A stretch of 35,760 nt of DNA from Bacteroidota bacterium. Lineage in GTDB: Bacteria > Bacteroidota > Bacteroidia > Bacteroidales > P3. The stretch is taken from the NCBI GenBank assembly GCA_023415495.1, contig JAEZKK010000034.1, forward strand, positions 1-35,760. The letters run 5' to 3'. Below, piece by piece: positions 1 to 8,402 of the stretch. Within the stretch, counting starts at the first letter, position 1. Every line of letters begins with the position of its first letter. The notes under the pieces are model-generated. The model was given only the letters and a program-made list of their open reading frames with translations. It was not told where the DNA came from and searched no databases. A program made the translations under genes and the position numbers.

Positions 1-49
1 ATTTATTTTTCCTTGATATCTTTTCGAAGAAATTCAGTTTATTTTCAAG

Positions 50-127
50 TAAATAGCTATTCTATCCCAATAGAATTTGATTCTACGAAAATAGAATCAA
101 ATTCCACCCGCGTAGAATTTGATTCCA
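50..127. repeat. Phased palindrome array A (21-bp period)
   Basis: Three 15-bp units start exactly 21 bp apart: TAGAATTTGATTCTA at 71-85, TAGAATCAAATTCCA at 92-106 and TAGAATTTGATTCCA at 113-127. Each is TAGAAT / ATTCTA (or ATTCCA) around a 3-base centre, TTG or its complement CAA, so the orientation of the centre alternates while the arms stay palindromic. The 6-bp spacers differ (CGAAAA, CCCGCG). A degenerate fourth unit at 50-64 keeps the right arm ATTCTA in the same phase. It lies beyond the cdd 3' end; the gene to its left is outside the window. Confidence 0.88.
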
Positions 128-247
128 CGGCACTAAAACAAGGTTTTTTTCGCCTAAGACTTGATTTTTATTTCTTAATATTAACAGACCGTAAAAACAG
201 ATATAAAATCTATTTGTTAAATAAATTATGTCAAAGTCAGGTGAAAA

Positions 248-712
248 TTATATATCGAAAGAAAACGGCATTAGTGAGTTTACTCCTTGAAAGACTTCAA
301 AACAATTTTCATTTGTTTGAACTATTACCCTTAAAGGCTTTTCCATCCTCTTTTCCATCTCTAACATAACCGCTAAACAAGAACCACAAGGATATGCAGG
401 CTTATATTGATTATCTTTATCTATCCCCACAATTGCTATTGCTTCAACATTATCGGTTTTTGTACCAGCGTAAAATAAGCCAACTCTTTCTGCACAAAGT
501 CCTGATGGATATGCGGCGTTTTCTTGATTGGATGATTGGATTATCTCTCCGTTTCCAAGCCTAAGAGCTGCCCCTACTCTGAATTGAGAATAAGGAGAAT
601 AAGAGCTAAGTGAGGCTTCATTAGCTTTAATAATTAATTCTCTATCCTTTGGCTCAAGAGTCTCTATATCCGAGTATTGAGTATAAGTAATTATCTTTTC
701 TAATCTTTTCAT
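248..712 (-). CDS. cdd: Cytidine deaminase
   Basis: Hydrolytically deaminates cytidine and deoxycytidine to uridine and deoxyuridine in cytoplasmic pyrimidine salvage. The 154-residue product has the small homotetrameric CDA layout: an ENAAYPSGLCAER segment with the zinc-ligand Cys and catalytic Glu (CAE), then PCGSC with the other two zinc Cys. The length is slightly over the usual 130-140 because of an N-terminal helix of about 20 residues, which I recall as common in Bacteroidota versions. It is single-gene on this strand; a TAnnTTTG promoter sits 17 bp upstream of the start, back-to-back with the promoter of the small gene at 779. Identification is confident; only the exact start is uncertain. 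Confidence 0.93.
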   Translation of the reverse strand: MKRLEKIITYTQYSDIETLEPKDRELIIKANEASLSSYSPYSQFRVGAALRLGNGEIIQSSNQENAAYPSGLCAERVGLFYAGTKTDNVEAIAIVGIDKDNQYKPAYPCGSCLAVMLEMEKRMEKPLRVIVQTNENCFEVFQGVNSLMPFSFDI

Positions 713-728
713 AATCCAATTTTAATGG

Positions 729-736
729 CAAAGATA
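729..736 (-). promoter_or_regulatory. Bacteroidota -7 element for cdd
   Basis: The minus strand reads TATCTTTG, a full match to TAnnTTTG, 17 bp upstream of the cdd start. No good -33 TTTG is visible at 19-21 bp. It is divergent to the element at 750-757, with 13 bp between the two. Confidence 0.55.
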
Positions 737-749
737 TAAAAGTTTTTAG

Positions 750-757
750 TATCTTTG
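750..757 (+). promoter_or_regulatory. Bacteroidota -7 element for small ORF and dus
   Basis: The plus strand reads TATCTTTG, 21 bp before the ATG at 779. The -33 box is not convincing. Its position supports reading the short ORF at 779 as a real first gene of the dus transcript. Confidence 0.5.
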
Positions 758-778
758 CTCTTTAAAACTTAATTTTCT

Positions 779-907
779 ATGAAAGAGCTTTTAATTATCA
801 CAGGTGTTGTTTTGATAAGTTTCGTACTTATATTTTTCTTGACTAAGGAGTTGATTAAGACTTTTAAGAACAAACCTTATAACCCAAAGGATAGAGAAAG
901 ATTATAA
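779..907 (+). CDS. Small single-pass membrane protein, 42 aa
   Basis: An ATG-initiated frame of 42 codons. The product has one hydrophobic segment at about residues 5-21 (LLIITGVVLISFVLIFF), followed by a basic, Lys/Arg-rich tail ending KDRERL, so it should sit in the inner membrane with the C-terminus inside by the positive-inside rule. I do not recognise the family. Support comes from position: it lies 21 bp after a TAnnTTTG element and 39 bp before dus, filling what would otherwise be an unexplained leader. No homology can be claimed without a search. The alternative is a non-coding leader with a chance frame. Confidence 0.6.
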   Translation: MKELLIITGVVLISFVLIFFLTKELIKTFKNKPYNPKDRERL

Positions 908-946
908 CCCAAGGTAGAGAAAACAGAAAGAGAAAAAGAATATAGA

Positions 947-1915
947 GTGAATTTCAAAGACCTAATACCAGAGTTTTCCTTAGTGCTTGCACCTATGGAA
1001 AGCGTTACCAACCAATGTTTTAGAAAGATTTGCAAGGATTATGGAGCTGATATCCTTGTAAGTGAATTTATCTCGAGCGAAGCCTTAATTAGAGAGGTAA
1101 CAAATTCGGGTAGAAAGATGGAATTTACCGATTATGAAAGACCTTTAGGGATTCAGATATTTGGTAATAACGCCAATAGTATGATATTAGCTGCACAAAT
1201 TGCAGAAAAGGAGAATCCAGACTTTATTGATATTAATTGGGGATGCCCAGTTAAGAAAATTGCCTCAAAGGGTAGCGGTTCTGGAATATTAAACGATATT
1301 CCAAAAATGATAGATATAAGTTCCCAAGTTGTAAAGGCATGTAAACTACCTGTAACCGTTAAGACAAGATTGGGCTATGACTCTAAGAACAAACCTATTG
1401 AAGAAATTGCTGAAAGACTTCAGGATATTGGAATACAAGGTTTGGCTATTCATGGAAGAACAAGGAATCAAATGTATAAAGGTGAGGCTGATTGGAGTTT
1501 GATTGGGAAGATAAAAGAAAACCCAAGGATAAACATCCCTATATTTGGCAATGGAGATATTGATTCTGCAGAAAAAGCCATTGAATATAAAAATAGATAT
1601 GGTGTAGATGGTATTTTAATAGGTAGAGCAGCAATTGGGAATCCTTTTATCTTTAAGCAAACAAAGAATTTATTGGAAAACAAACCAAAGTTTGAACCAA
1701 GCATTGAGGAAAGAGTAAAGGTTTGTTTGGAAAATTTCCAAGGACTTATTCAAATCAGAGGAGAGAAAAACGCAATAAACGAAATGAGGAAATTCTATTC
1801 TGGTTATTTTAGGGGTATACAGAATTTTAAACCGTTTCGTCTAAGGTTAGTTACTTCAAACGATATAAATGAGATTGAAGATATATTCAACCAGATTATA
1901 AAAGAGTATAATTAG
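947..1915 (+). CDS. tRNA-dihydrouridine synthase (Dus)
   Basis: A flavoenzyme that reduces specific uridines in tRNA to dihydrouridine. The 322-residue TIM-barrel protein shows LAPMESVTN at the first strand, the INWGCPVKKI loop with the catalytic Cys, HGRTRNQMYKG, and the FMN-phosphate-binding GNGDI and GILIGRAAIGNPF stretches, then the C-terminal helical domain. Which Dus subfamily, and so which U position, cannot be decided by eye; DusB-like is most probable. The start is GTG at 947; barrel strand 1 begins about 12 residues in, as usual. The stop overlaps the convergent permease gene by 4 bp (shared TTAG at 1912-1915), with no terminator visible between them. Confidence 0.9.
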   Translation: MNFKDLIPEFSLVLAPMESVTNQCFRKICKDYGADILVSEFISSEALIREVTNSGRKMEFTDYERPLGIQIFGNNANSMILAAQIAEKENPDFIDINWGCPVKKIASKGSGSGILNDIPKMIDISSQVVKACKLPVTVKTRLGYDSKNKPIEEIAERLQDIGIQGLAIHGRTRNQMYKGEADWSLIGKIKENPRINIPIFGNGDIDSAEKAIEYKNRYGVDGILIGRAAIGNPFIFKQTKNLLENKPKFEPSIEERVKVCLENFQGLIQIRGEKNAINEMRKFYSGYFRGIQNFKPFRLRLVTSNDINEIEDIFNQIIKEYN

Positions 1916-2967
1916 TTTTTAACATCCATTGCCTGTCTAAGACCTGAACCTAAGAGGAGAAAAGCAAGTACAAGTAGCATAATAGCAAGTCCTGGTATTA
2001 TTGCCATATAGGCAGCATCTAAGATAATATAACCATAGTTTTCTTTAATCATTGTTCCCCATGAAGGCATTGGAGGTTGTACTCCTATTCCTAAGAAACT
2101 TAGTCCAGCTTCTTGAAGAATTGCTGTAGCAAAATTAGAAGCTGTAATAACTGTTATTGGTCCTACAAGATTAGGTAAGATATGTCTAATAATTATTCTC
2201 TTATCCTTAAAGCCCATTGCTTTTGCTGCCTCAACAAATTCCTTTTCCTTTAGAGAATAAACCTCTCCCCTAACAACCCTTGCAACATCTACCCACATTG
2301 TTAGCCCAACAGCAACAAATACCTGCCAAAAACCCTTTCCTAATGCAAAAGTAATTGCAATAACTAAAAGTATTGTAGGAATTGACCAAACAACATTAAT
2401 AAGCCAAAGAATAAGATTATCCACCCAACCACCATAATAAGCTGCCAAAGCTCCAAGAGTAATCCCAATTAAAAGAGAAATTAAAATTGCAATAAATCCT
2501 ACAGAAAGAGATACTCTTGAACCAATCATTAATTGAGATAATATATCTCTTCCATATCTATCTGTACCTAATATAAAGGTTTTGGTAATCTCATTACTTG
2601 GATACTTACTTATTGAAAACTGTATTGTATCTCCCATATTAGGGCTTTCACCAGTAAAGGTTTCAGCATATCTATATCCATTCTCTTCCCATGATTTATA
2701 AATTGGATAAAGACTATAAGATGGAGATTGACCATAAAGCATTTTGTAAAATAAATTCCTTTGCTTTACATGTTTTCTGTTTTCTACTTTTAGAAATAGA
2801 GCTTTCGAGCCTGGTTTTAGGGTAGAAAGCTCTAAATATTGTTGATTGGAATAAGGAGTAGAATCGGGAGTAATTAAATATCCCAAGATTCCTATTAATG
2901 AAAATACAAGAATCAAAGCCAAGCTGAAAACAGCTAATTTATTTTTCTTCAACTTATCCCACACCAC
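1912..2967 (-). CDS. Peptide-type ABC transporter permease (OppC/DppC family)
   Basis: An inner-membrane subunit of a binding-protein-dependent transporter of the oligopeptide/dipeptide/nickel class. Of 351 residues, the first transmembrane helix is at about 12-33, followed by a roughly 95-residue extracytoplasmic insert. The conserved LGTDRYGRDILSQL region comes next, then about five more helices and the cytoplasmic EAA loop (EAAKAMGFKDKRIIIRHILPN) that contacts the ATPase. It is last in the tgt operon, 4 bp after sufE. No partner permease, ATPase or binding protein lies in the window, so the gene is separated from the rest of its transporter; the substrate is unknown. Confidence 0.88.
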   Translation of the reverse strand: MVWDKLKKNKLAVFSLALILVFSLIGILGYLITPDSTPYSNQQYLELSTLKPGSKALFLKVENRKHVKQRNLFYKMLYGQSPSYSLYPIYKSWEENGYRYAETFTGESPNMGDTIQFSISKYPSNEITKTFILGTDRYGRDILSQLMIGSRVSLSVGFIAILISLLIGITLGALAAYYGGWVDNLILWLINVVWSIPTILLVIAITFALGKGFWQVFVAVGLTMWVDVARVVRGEVYSLKEKEFVEAAKAMGFKDKRIIIRHILPNLVGPITVITASNFATAILQEAGLSFLGIGVQPPMPSWGTMIKENYGYIILDAAYMAIIPGLAIMLLVLAFLLLGSGLRQAMDVKN

Positions 2968-2971
2968 AGAA

Positions 2972-3394
2972 TTAGTCCTTTTTCATAGTAAATGCTAAAG
3001 CATATAGTTTTATTTGCTTAATCATTGAAAGCAAACCATTACTCCTTGTTGGAGAAAGGTGGGTTTTAAGACCTATCTCATCAATAAAAGTTAATTCACT
3101 ATCATATACTTCTTGAGGGTCTTGATTATTATAAACTCTAAGCAATAAAGTAATTATACCTTTAGTAATCACTGCATCACTATCAGCCTTAATATCCATC
3201 TTACCATTATCCAATTTAGCTGATACCCATACCCTACTTTGACAGCCCTTAATTAGATTTTCTTCCTTCTTATCTTTTTCATCTATTATCGGACATTCTC
3301 TTCCAAGTTCTATTAGATAATTATATTTGTCCATCCAATCCTCAAACACATTGAACTCGTCGATAATTTGTTGTTCTATTTCTTTTATATTCAT
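2972..3394 (-). CDS. sufE: SufE-family cysteine desulfuration protein
   Basis: Accepts persulfide sulfur from the SufS cysteine desulfurase for iron-sulfur cluster assembly. The 140-residue length matches the family. The persulfide-accepting Cys is at residue 51 in IKGCQSRVW, the position known for E. coli SufE, and the C-terminal half carries the TLLLRVYNNQDP and HLSPTRSNGLLSMI segments typical of the fold. It lies 33 bp downstream of the GH3-family gene and 4 bp upstream of the permease. No sufS or sufBCD is present here. A link to the operon neighbours beyond co-transcription is not evident. Confidence 0.92.
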   Translation of the reverse strand: MNIKEIEQQIIDEFNVFEDWMDKYNYLIELGRECPIIDEKDKKEENLIKGCQSRVWVSAKLDNGKMDIKADSDAVITKGIITLLLRVYNNQDPQEVYDSELTFIDEIGLKTHLSPTRSNGLLSMIKQIKLYALAFTMKKD

Positions 3395-3427
3395 CTTGAT
3401 TTAGTTTTAAATTTTGAATTTTAATTT

Positions 3428-4921
3428 TTAAATTAATTTGATAATCTCTTCATAGAAATCTCTATTATTAGAAAGTCTTGGTACTTTGTGCTGACCTCCC
3501 ATCTTACCTTTCGATTTAAGCCATTTCAAAAATGTTCCCTTTGGTGCTTCAGTAATTCTTAATCTACTAAGTACATAATCCTTATATCTCTTAGCCTCAT
3601 AATCCGAATTTTCATCTTGCAATGCCTTATCTAAAATATTTGCAAATTCTTCTATGTTATCAGGCTCTTTTTCAAACTCAATTATCCAATCATGGTATTG
3701 TACTTCTCCTAAATGTGGAGCTGCAGTATATTCCGAGATTATTGAATTAGTTGCTTTAGTTGCTTTTTCCAACGCCTTAGTAGCGTTATCAATTATCAAT
3801 TCCTCACCTGAAAGATTAATAAAATTCTTAGTCCTTCCTGTGATTTTAAATTTATAAGGGAATTTATTGGTGAATTGTATTGTATCTCCAATTATATATC
3901 TCCAAAGACCACCATTTGTAGAAATTACAACTGCATAATTCTTTCCCATTTCAACCTCACTAAGTGGAATTATTTTAGGATTAAGATTTTCTATTTCTTC
4001 TAATGGTATAAATTCATAGAAAATTCCATAGTCTAAAAGAAGAAGTAAGGAATCATCATCCTTTTCATTTTGCAATCCAAAGAAGCCCTCAGATGCATTA
4101 TAGGTTTCTAAATAGTTCAATCCTTTTGGGATAAGCTCATTAAATGTCTCTCGATAAGGATTAAAACTAACTCCTCCGTGAAAATATGCTTCTAAATTAG
4201 GCCATACTTCTTCAATACTTTTTCCTGTTTCATTTATTACCCCTCTTAATAAAACAAGCATCCAAGAAGGGACTCCGGAAAGAGAAACCACATTGGATTG
4301 GATAACATCTCTAATCATCATCTTTAGCTTTTCCTCCCACTCACTCATAAGCGCAATCTCCTTCTTAGGAGTACGAAACATTTCTGCCCAAAGAGGGAGA
4401 TTGTCAATTAAAATTGCAGATACATCTCCAATAAAAATATCATTATCATATTCGTTTGCTTGTCTTGACCCTCCAAGAGCAAGATTTGCTCCGCTAAATA
4501 TATTTGTTTCAGGATAAATATTACAATAAAGAGCTAACATATCCTTCCCTCCTTTGTAATGACATTCCTGAAGGCTTTCTTCAGAAATTGGAATAAATTT
4601 ACTCTTATTAGATGTAGTCCCAGAGCTTTTTGAAAACCATTTTATATCACTTGTCCAAAGGACATTATCCTCCCCTTTACGAATCCTTTCAAAAAAAGGC
4701 AAAAGAGTCTCATAGGTATTTACAGGCAATCTATTATTAAAATCCTCCCAATTCCTTATTGACTTATAATCATAGTATTCTCCCCAAATTGTATGCTTCG
4801 AGTCTTGAATAAGACTTTTAAAGACTGATTCTTGAACCTCAAGAGGATTTTTCATAAAATACTCTATCTGAGGCATCCTCATCTTTATAATCTTCTGCAT
4901 TAAATTATTAAATATTGGCAT
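3428..4921 (-). CDS. GH3-family acyl-adenylate-forming enzyme
   Basis: Resembles the bacterial branch of the GH3 (auxin-responsive promoter) family, ANL-superfamily enzymes that adenylate a carboxylate and in plants conjugate it to amino acids. The 497-residue protein has the phosphate-binding SSGTTSNKSKFIP at about residues 107-119, a YNASEGFFG motif where ANL enzymes bind the adenine, the GGLWRYIIGDTIQF hinge region and GRTKNFINLSGEEL near the C-terminal domain. The substrate of the bacterial members is unknown to me. It sits 8 bp downstream of the lptF/G-type gene, in the same minus-strand operon; co-location with an envelope-lipid export gene might hint at lipid or acyl chemistry, but that is inference. 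Confidence 0.88.
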   Translation of the reverse strand: MPIFNNLMQKIIKMRMPQIEYFMKNPLEVQESVFKSLIQDSKHTIWGEYYDYKSIRNWEDFNNRLPVNTYETLLPFFERIRKGEDNVLWTSDIKWFSKSSGTTSNKSKFIPISEESLQECHYKGGKDMLALYCNIYPETNIFSGANLALGGSRQANEYDNDIFIGDVSAILIDNLPLWAEMFRTPKKEIALMSEWEEKLKMMIRDVIQSNVVSLSGVPSWMLVLLRGVINETGKSIEEVWPNLEAYFHGGVSFNPYRETFNELIPKGLNYLETYNASEGFFGLQNEKDDDSLLLLLDYGIFYEFIPLEEIENLNPKIIPLSEVEMGKNYAVVISTNGGLWRYIIGDTIQFTNKFPYKFKITGRTKNFINLSGEELIIDNATKALEKATKATNSIISEYTAAPHLGEVQYHDWIIEFEKEPDNIEEFANILDKALQDENSDYEAKRYKDYVLSRLRITEAPKGTFLKWLKSKGKMGGQHKVPRLSNNRDFYEEIIKLI

Positions 4922-4929
4922 ATTGAAAT

Positions 4930-6015
4930 TTATTTAGGTGCTTTTCTAATTAAAAATACTGCTATTATTGAATATATAATTAGTGGTAGGAGAACTGATA
5001 ATAATGGAGGTAAATTGCCCTTTGTAGAAAATACAGAGGTTATCTCCATCATCATTATCAGAGAGAATGCAAGTGTTATACCAATAGCAAGATGTATTCC
5101 TGTCCCTCCTCTTGTCTTACGAGATGAGAGAGATACTCCAATTAAAGTAAGTATTATAAAAGCAATTGGATTGAACATTCTCTTGTATTTCTCAATTAAA
5201 TACTTATTTACAAGTGTAGAGCCTCTAAGTCTTTCTCTGTCAATAAATGCATTTAATTCCTTATAGTTCATTATCTCTACCTTATGAGCATTGATATTAA
5301 AATCATTTGGAAGCAAATCAAGGTTTATTTCCATTTTATCCCCAAAGATTAAATCTTCCTTTAAATTATCTATCTCTCTTATTTTATAATCGTATAATAC
5401 CCACTTTTCACTTATCGAATCAAAGCTAATCCTATTGGATGTAATCTTTTTGGAAATACCTTTTTCATTAAAGACTTCGTAAGTAAACTTAAACCCAGAA
5501 TTATTAATATTATCAAAGCTCTGAACATAGACCTTTGTATTCTTTGAAGTTTGTATATGAATATTATAATTAAAATTCCTAACAGGATTTCTATAATATT
5601 TCTTTTCAAATTCTAATCTTGGCTTATTAACCTCTGGGATAAGGAAATTACCCAAATAGAAATTCAATAATCCTACAAGAATTGAAGAGATTACAAATGG
5701 TCTAAGAAAACGATTAAAACTTATTCCAGAGCTTAAAATGGCAACTATTTCTGTTTTAGCTGCAAGCCTTGAGGTGAGAAATATTACTGAGATAAAAAAG
5801 AAAAGGTGTCCAAAGAGATTTACAAAATAAGGAACAAAATTAAGATAAAAAGTAAAGATTAGACCTTTGATTGGAGCCTCTTTTTCAAGGAAATCGTCTA
5901 ATTTCTCTGCCAAATCAAATACTATAATTATAAGTATTATCATGACTATTGCTAAGACGAAAATCGTAAGCAGCTGCCTAATTATATACCAATCTAATTT
6001 TTTAAATCCCCTCAT
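4930..6015 (-). CDS. LptF/LptG-family permease (YjgP/YjgQ)
   Basis: An inner-membrane permease of the LptB2FG lipopolysaccharide extraction complex or a homologue. Of 361 residues, there are three N-terminal helices (about 12-32, 55-78 and 98-122), a periplasmic beta-jellyroll domain of roughly 150 residues, and three C-terminal helices. The cytoplasmic coupling segment SRLAAKTEIVAILSSGIS is characteristic. Bacteroidota commonly encode two such permeases at separate loci, and which of LptF or LptG this is cannot be told by eye. It starts 13 bp after the tgt stop and ends 8 bp before the GH3-family gene. Confidence 0.9.
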   Translation of the reverse strand: MRGFKKLDWYIIRQLLTIFVLAIVMIILIIIVFDLAEKLDDFLEKEAPIKGLIFTFYLNFVPYFVNLFGHLFFFISVIFLTSRLAAKTEIVAILSSGISFNRFLRPFVISSILVGLLNFYLGNFLIPEVNKPRLEFEKKYYRNPVRNFNYNIHIQTSKNTKVYVQSFDNINNSGFKFTYEVFNEKGISKKITSNRISFDSISEKWVLYDYKIREIDNLKEDLIFGDKMEINLDLLPNDFNINAHKVEIMNYKELNAFIDRERLRGSTLVNKYLIEKYKRMFNPIAFIILTLIGVSLSSRKTRGGTGIHLAIGITLAFSLIMMMEITSVFSTKGNLPPLLSVLLPLIIYSIIAVFLIRKAPK

Positions 6016-6028
6016 ATATTAATCGCTA

Positions 6029-7159
6029 CTACAATCTTGTTTTAAGCTTTTTCACCATAATTTCCTTCCATGATTTAAAATCTCCCTCTACTATATGTTG
6101 TCTTGCTTGAGTTACTAACCACAAATAGAAACTAAGATTATGAATAGAGGCTATCTGAAGTGCAAGGATTTCATTTGACACAAATAAATGACGAAGATAA
6201 GCCTTTGTATAATATGAATCTACAAAGCTTGTTCCATTTTCATCTAAGCATGAATAATCATCTTTCCATTTATTATTTTTCATATTCATTATCCCCTCGC
6301 TGGTAAACAACATACCATTCCTTCCGTTTCGAGTTGGCATAACACAATCAAACATATCAATCCCCAAATCTATACACTCCAAGATATTCTCAGGAGTACC
6401 TACTCCCATAAGGTAACGAGGTTTTTCTTTTGGAAGTATCGAACAACAAAGCTCTGTTAATTCATACATATCCTCGATTGGTTCCCCAACTGAAAGTCCA
6501 CCTATTGCATTTCCCTCTCTATCTTTTGATGCAATATATTCACAACTCTCTTTTCTCAAGTCCTTATAAACCGAACCTTGGACAATAGGAAATAGGGTTT
6601 GTGTATATCCTAAATCACACACTGTTTCATCAAAACGTTTTACACATCTATCCAGCCAGCTATGAGTTAGGTTCATGGAATTTTTTGCATAGTTATAATC
6701 GCATGGATAAGGAGTACATTCATCAAATGCCATAATAATATCAGCCCCTATCCTTCTTTGGATATCCATAACATTTTCTGGAGTAAACAAATGCTTACTC
6801 CCATCGATATGTGAACGAAAAACAGCTCCCTCTTGAGTAATCTTTCTATTATGTCCTAAGGAATAGACCTGGTAGCCTCCACTATCGGTAAGCATTGGTT
6901 TATTCCATGAATTAAATTTTTGAATTCCTCCAGCCTTATGTACAATATCAATTCCTGGTCTTAGATATAAGTGATATGTATTTCCCAATATAATTTGGGC
7001 TTTTACTTCCTCCTCAAGTTCTCTTGCATGAACCGCCTTTACAGAGCCAACAGTCCCTACTGGCATAAAAATTGGGGTTTGGATATCCCCATGATCTGTA
7101 CTGATTATTCCTGCTCTCGCATTGGTATTCTTGGATATAGCTTCAATAGTAAACTTCAT
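6029..7159 (-). CDS. tgt: Queuine tRNA-ribosyltransferase (tRNA-guanine transglycosylase)
   Basis: Exchanges guanine-34 in GUN-anticodon tRNAs for a queuosine precursor. The start is set at the second Met (MKFTIEAIS) at 7159 rather than 7177, because the six extra residues MLITYR are outside the conserved region; this gives 376 residues. Visible landmarks are DSGGYQVYSLG (substrate-binding Asp), FDECTPYP, IVQGSVYKDLR, GGLSVGEP, and GTPENILECIDLGIDMFDCVMPTRNGRNG with the nucleophilic Asp. The usual zinc cluster CxCxxC before the YLRHL helix is not there: the stretch reads DYSCLDENGTSFVDSYYTKA, with one Cys. From memory this is typical of Bacteroidota Tgt. First gene of the operon, with a promoter at 7200-7207. 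Confidence 0.95.
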   Translation of the reverse strand: MKFTIEAISKNTNARAGIISTDHGDIQTPIFMPVGTVGSVKAVHARELEEEVKAQIILGNTYHLYLRPGIDIVHKAGGIQKFNSWNKPMLTDSGGYQVYSLGHNRKITQEGAVFRSHIDGSKHLFTPENVMDIQRRIGADIIMAFDECTPYPCDYNYAKNSMNLTHSWLDRCVKRFDETVCDLGYTQTLFPIVQGSVYKDLRKESCEYIASKDREGNAIGGLSVGEPIEDMYELTELCCSILPKEKPRYLMGVGTPENILECIDLGIDMFDCVMPTRNGRNGMLFTSEGIMNMKNNKWKDDYSCLDENGTSFVDSYYTKAYLRHLFVSNEILALQIASIHNLSFYLWLVTQARQHIVEGDFKSWKEIMVKKLKTRL

Positions 7160-7199
7160 TCTATAAGTTATCAACAATTATTGTTTAGAAATAACTTTA

Positions 7200-7207
7200 C
7201 AAAGTTA
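7200..7207 (-). promoter_or_regulatory. Bacteroidota -7 element for the tgt operon
   Basis: The minus strand reads TAACTTTG, a full TAnnTTTG match, 40 bp upstream of the chosen tgt start. It is divergent to the element at 7230-7237. The -33 box is weak. Confidence 0.55.
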
Positions 7208-7229
7208 CTATTAAAATGCGAAATTGTAA

Positions 7230-7237
7230 TAATTTTG
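7230..7237 (+). promoter_or_regulatory. Bacteroidota -7 element for glycosyltransferase-sigma-GNAT run
   Basis: The plus strand reads TAATTTTG, 22 bp before the ATG at 7260. Transcription would begin around 7242-7245, which places the in-frame GTG at 7239 outside the transcript and supports the ATG start. Confidence 0.55.
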
Positions 7238-7259
7238 TGTGTTTTTATTACTTAATGAT

Positions 7260-8402
7260 ATGGATTTTTTATACTATAAGTTTGATGAATTAGGTCTATT
7301 CATTGCTATCATTCTTGGTAGTTTATTGATGCTTCAAATACTTTATTTCATAATAGTATATGGCAGGGTTGGCTCGAAAAAGAAAAAGACTAAGGTTAAT
7401 AATGAGAAGTTTTCTGTTTCCGTTGTTATCTGTGTTCAATCTGAGTCCAAAAATTTGGAAGAAAAGCTCCCAATTGTGTTGGAACAGGAGTATCCAAACT
7501 TTGAAGTTGTCATAGTAAATGAGGATTCCGAAGAAAACAGCTATAATAAGCAAGTTCTAAGAGCTCTTAGCCAAGTTTACTCTAATTTGCAAATAGTAAA
7601 CATCCCTAATAATATAAATTACTTTCAAGGCAAGAAGTTCCCAATTTCCTTAGGGATAAAAACTGCGAAGAATGAAATTATTATCCTTACTGACGATGAC
7701 ACAATGCCAACTTGCTATACTTGGATTGATGAGATAGTTGAAAGATTCACAAAAGGCAAAGAAATTGTTATTGGATACACAGCAATTGAAACAAAAAAAG
7801 GTCTTTTAAATTCATTGATTCAATATGATAATCACACAATAGCTTTAAACTATTTGGGAAATGCTATCTTAGGCAATCCGTATATGGGAAGAGGGAAGAA
7901 CCTTGCTTTTAAGAGGGATTTGTTTTTCCGACAAGGTGGTTATATATCACATTATGTAATTCCTGTTGGAGAGGATGATATCTTTATTAATAAGGTTTCA
8001 ACTAAAAAGAATACAAACTTTGTTCTAAGTAAAGATTCAATCAATCTTTGTAAAGCAAGAGTTAAGTATAGAGATTTCAAAATGGATAAGAAAAAGCTTA
8101 TCCTTTCTCAAAAACATTTTAAATTAATAGACAGATTTATTATTGATTTGATTCCATTTACTACATTTTTGATTTATCTTCTCTTTGGCTTTGCTATTTA
8201 TATTAATATTCCTTGGCAATACCTTATAACTGCACTTATTATTCGCTTTAGCGTACAAATTATTATTTATTATAGAACGATAAAGGCTCTTGGTACGAAA
8301 AAAATTGCTATATTTGCTCCTTTATTTGAACTGTTTTTTATGTTCTATAATACTATAATACGAATAAATACGTTGACGAGTAAAGGGAAGAAATGGAATT
8401 AG
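7260..8402 (+). CDS. Membrane-anchored family 2 glycosyltransferase
   Basis: A processive-type or CESA-like inverting GT-A enzyme using nucleotide-sugar. Starting at ATG 7260 gives 380 residues: a helix at about 12-33, a cytoplasmic GT2 catalytic domain from residue 51 (FSVSVVICVQSESKNLEEKL), the metal/UDP-binding TDDDT at 144-148, a downstream GEDDIF acidic motif, and two to three C-terminal hydrophobic segments around 285-370. The final Q/RxxRW motif is not clear, so processivity is uncertain. The product polysaccharide or glycolipid is unknown. Its stop overlaps the sigma-factor start by 10 bp, so the two are translationally coupled, which is an unusual pairing. Confidence 0.85.
   Translation: MDFLYYKFDELGLFIAIILGSLLMLQILYFIIVYGRVGSKKKKTKVNNEKFSVSVVICVQSESKNLEEKLPIVLEQEYPNFEVVIVNEDSEENSYNKQVLRALSQVYSNLQIVNIPNNINYFQGKKFPISLGIKTAKNEIIILTDDDTMPTCYTWIDEIVERFTKGKEIVIGYTAIETKKGLLNSLIQYDNHTIALNYLGNAILGNPYMGRGKNLAFKRDLFFRQGGYISHYVIPVGEDDIFINKVSTKKNTNFVLSKDSINLCKARVKYRDFKMDKKKLILSQKHFKLIDRFIIDLIPFTTFLIYLLFGFAIYINIPWQYLITALIIRFSVQIIIYYRTIKALGTKKIAIFAPLFELFFMFYNTIIRINTLTSKGKKWN

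Noticed and set aside
13..369. 118-codon open frame on the plus strand through array A and antisense to cdd
   Set aside because: Its repetitive part merely translates the 21-bp array and its end is antisense to the conserved cdd 3' part; there is no promoter or family resemblance.
7239..7259. GTG start 21 bp upstream of the chosen glycosyltransferase ATG
   Set aside because: It lies directly at the end of the TAnnTTTG element, so it would precede the likely transcription start.
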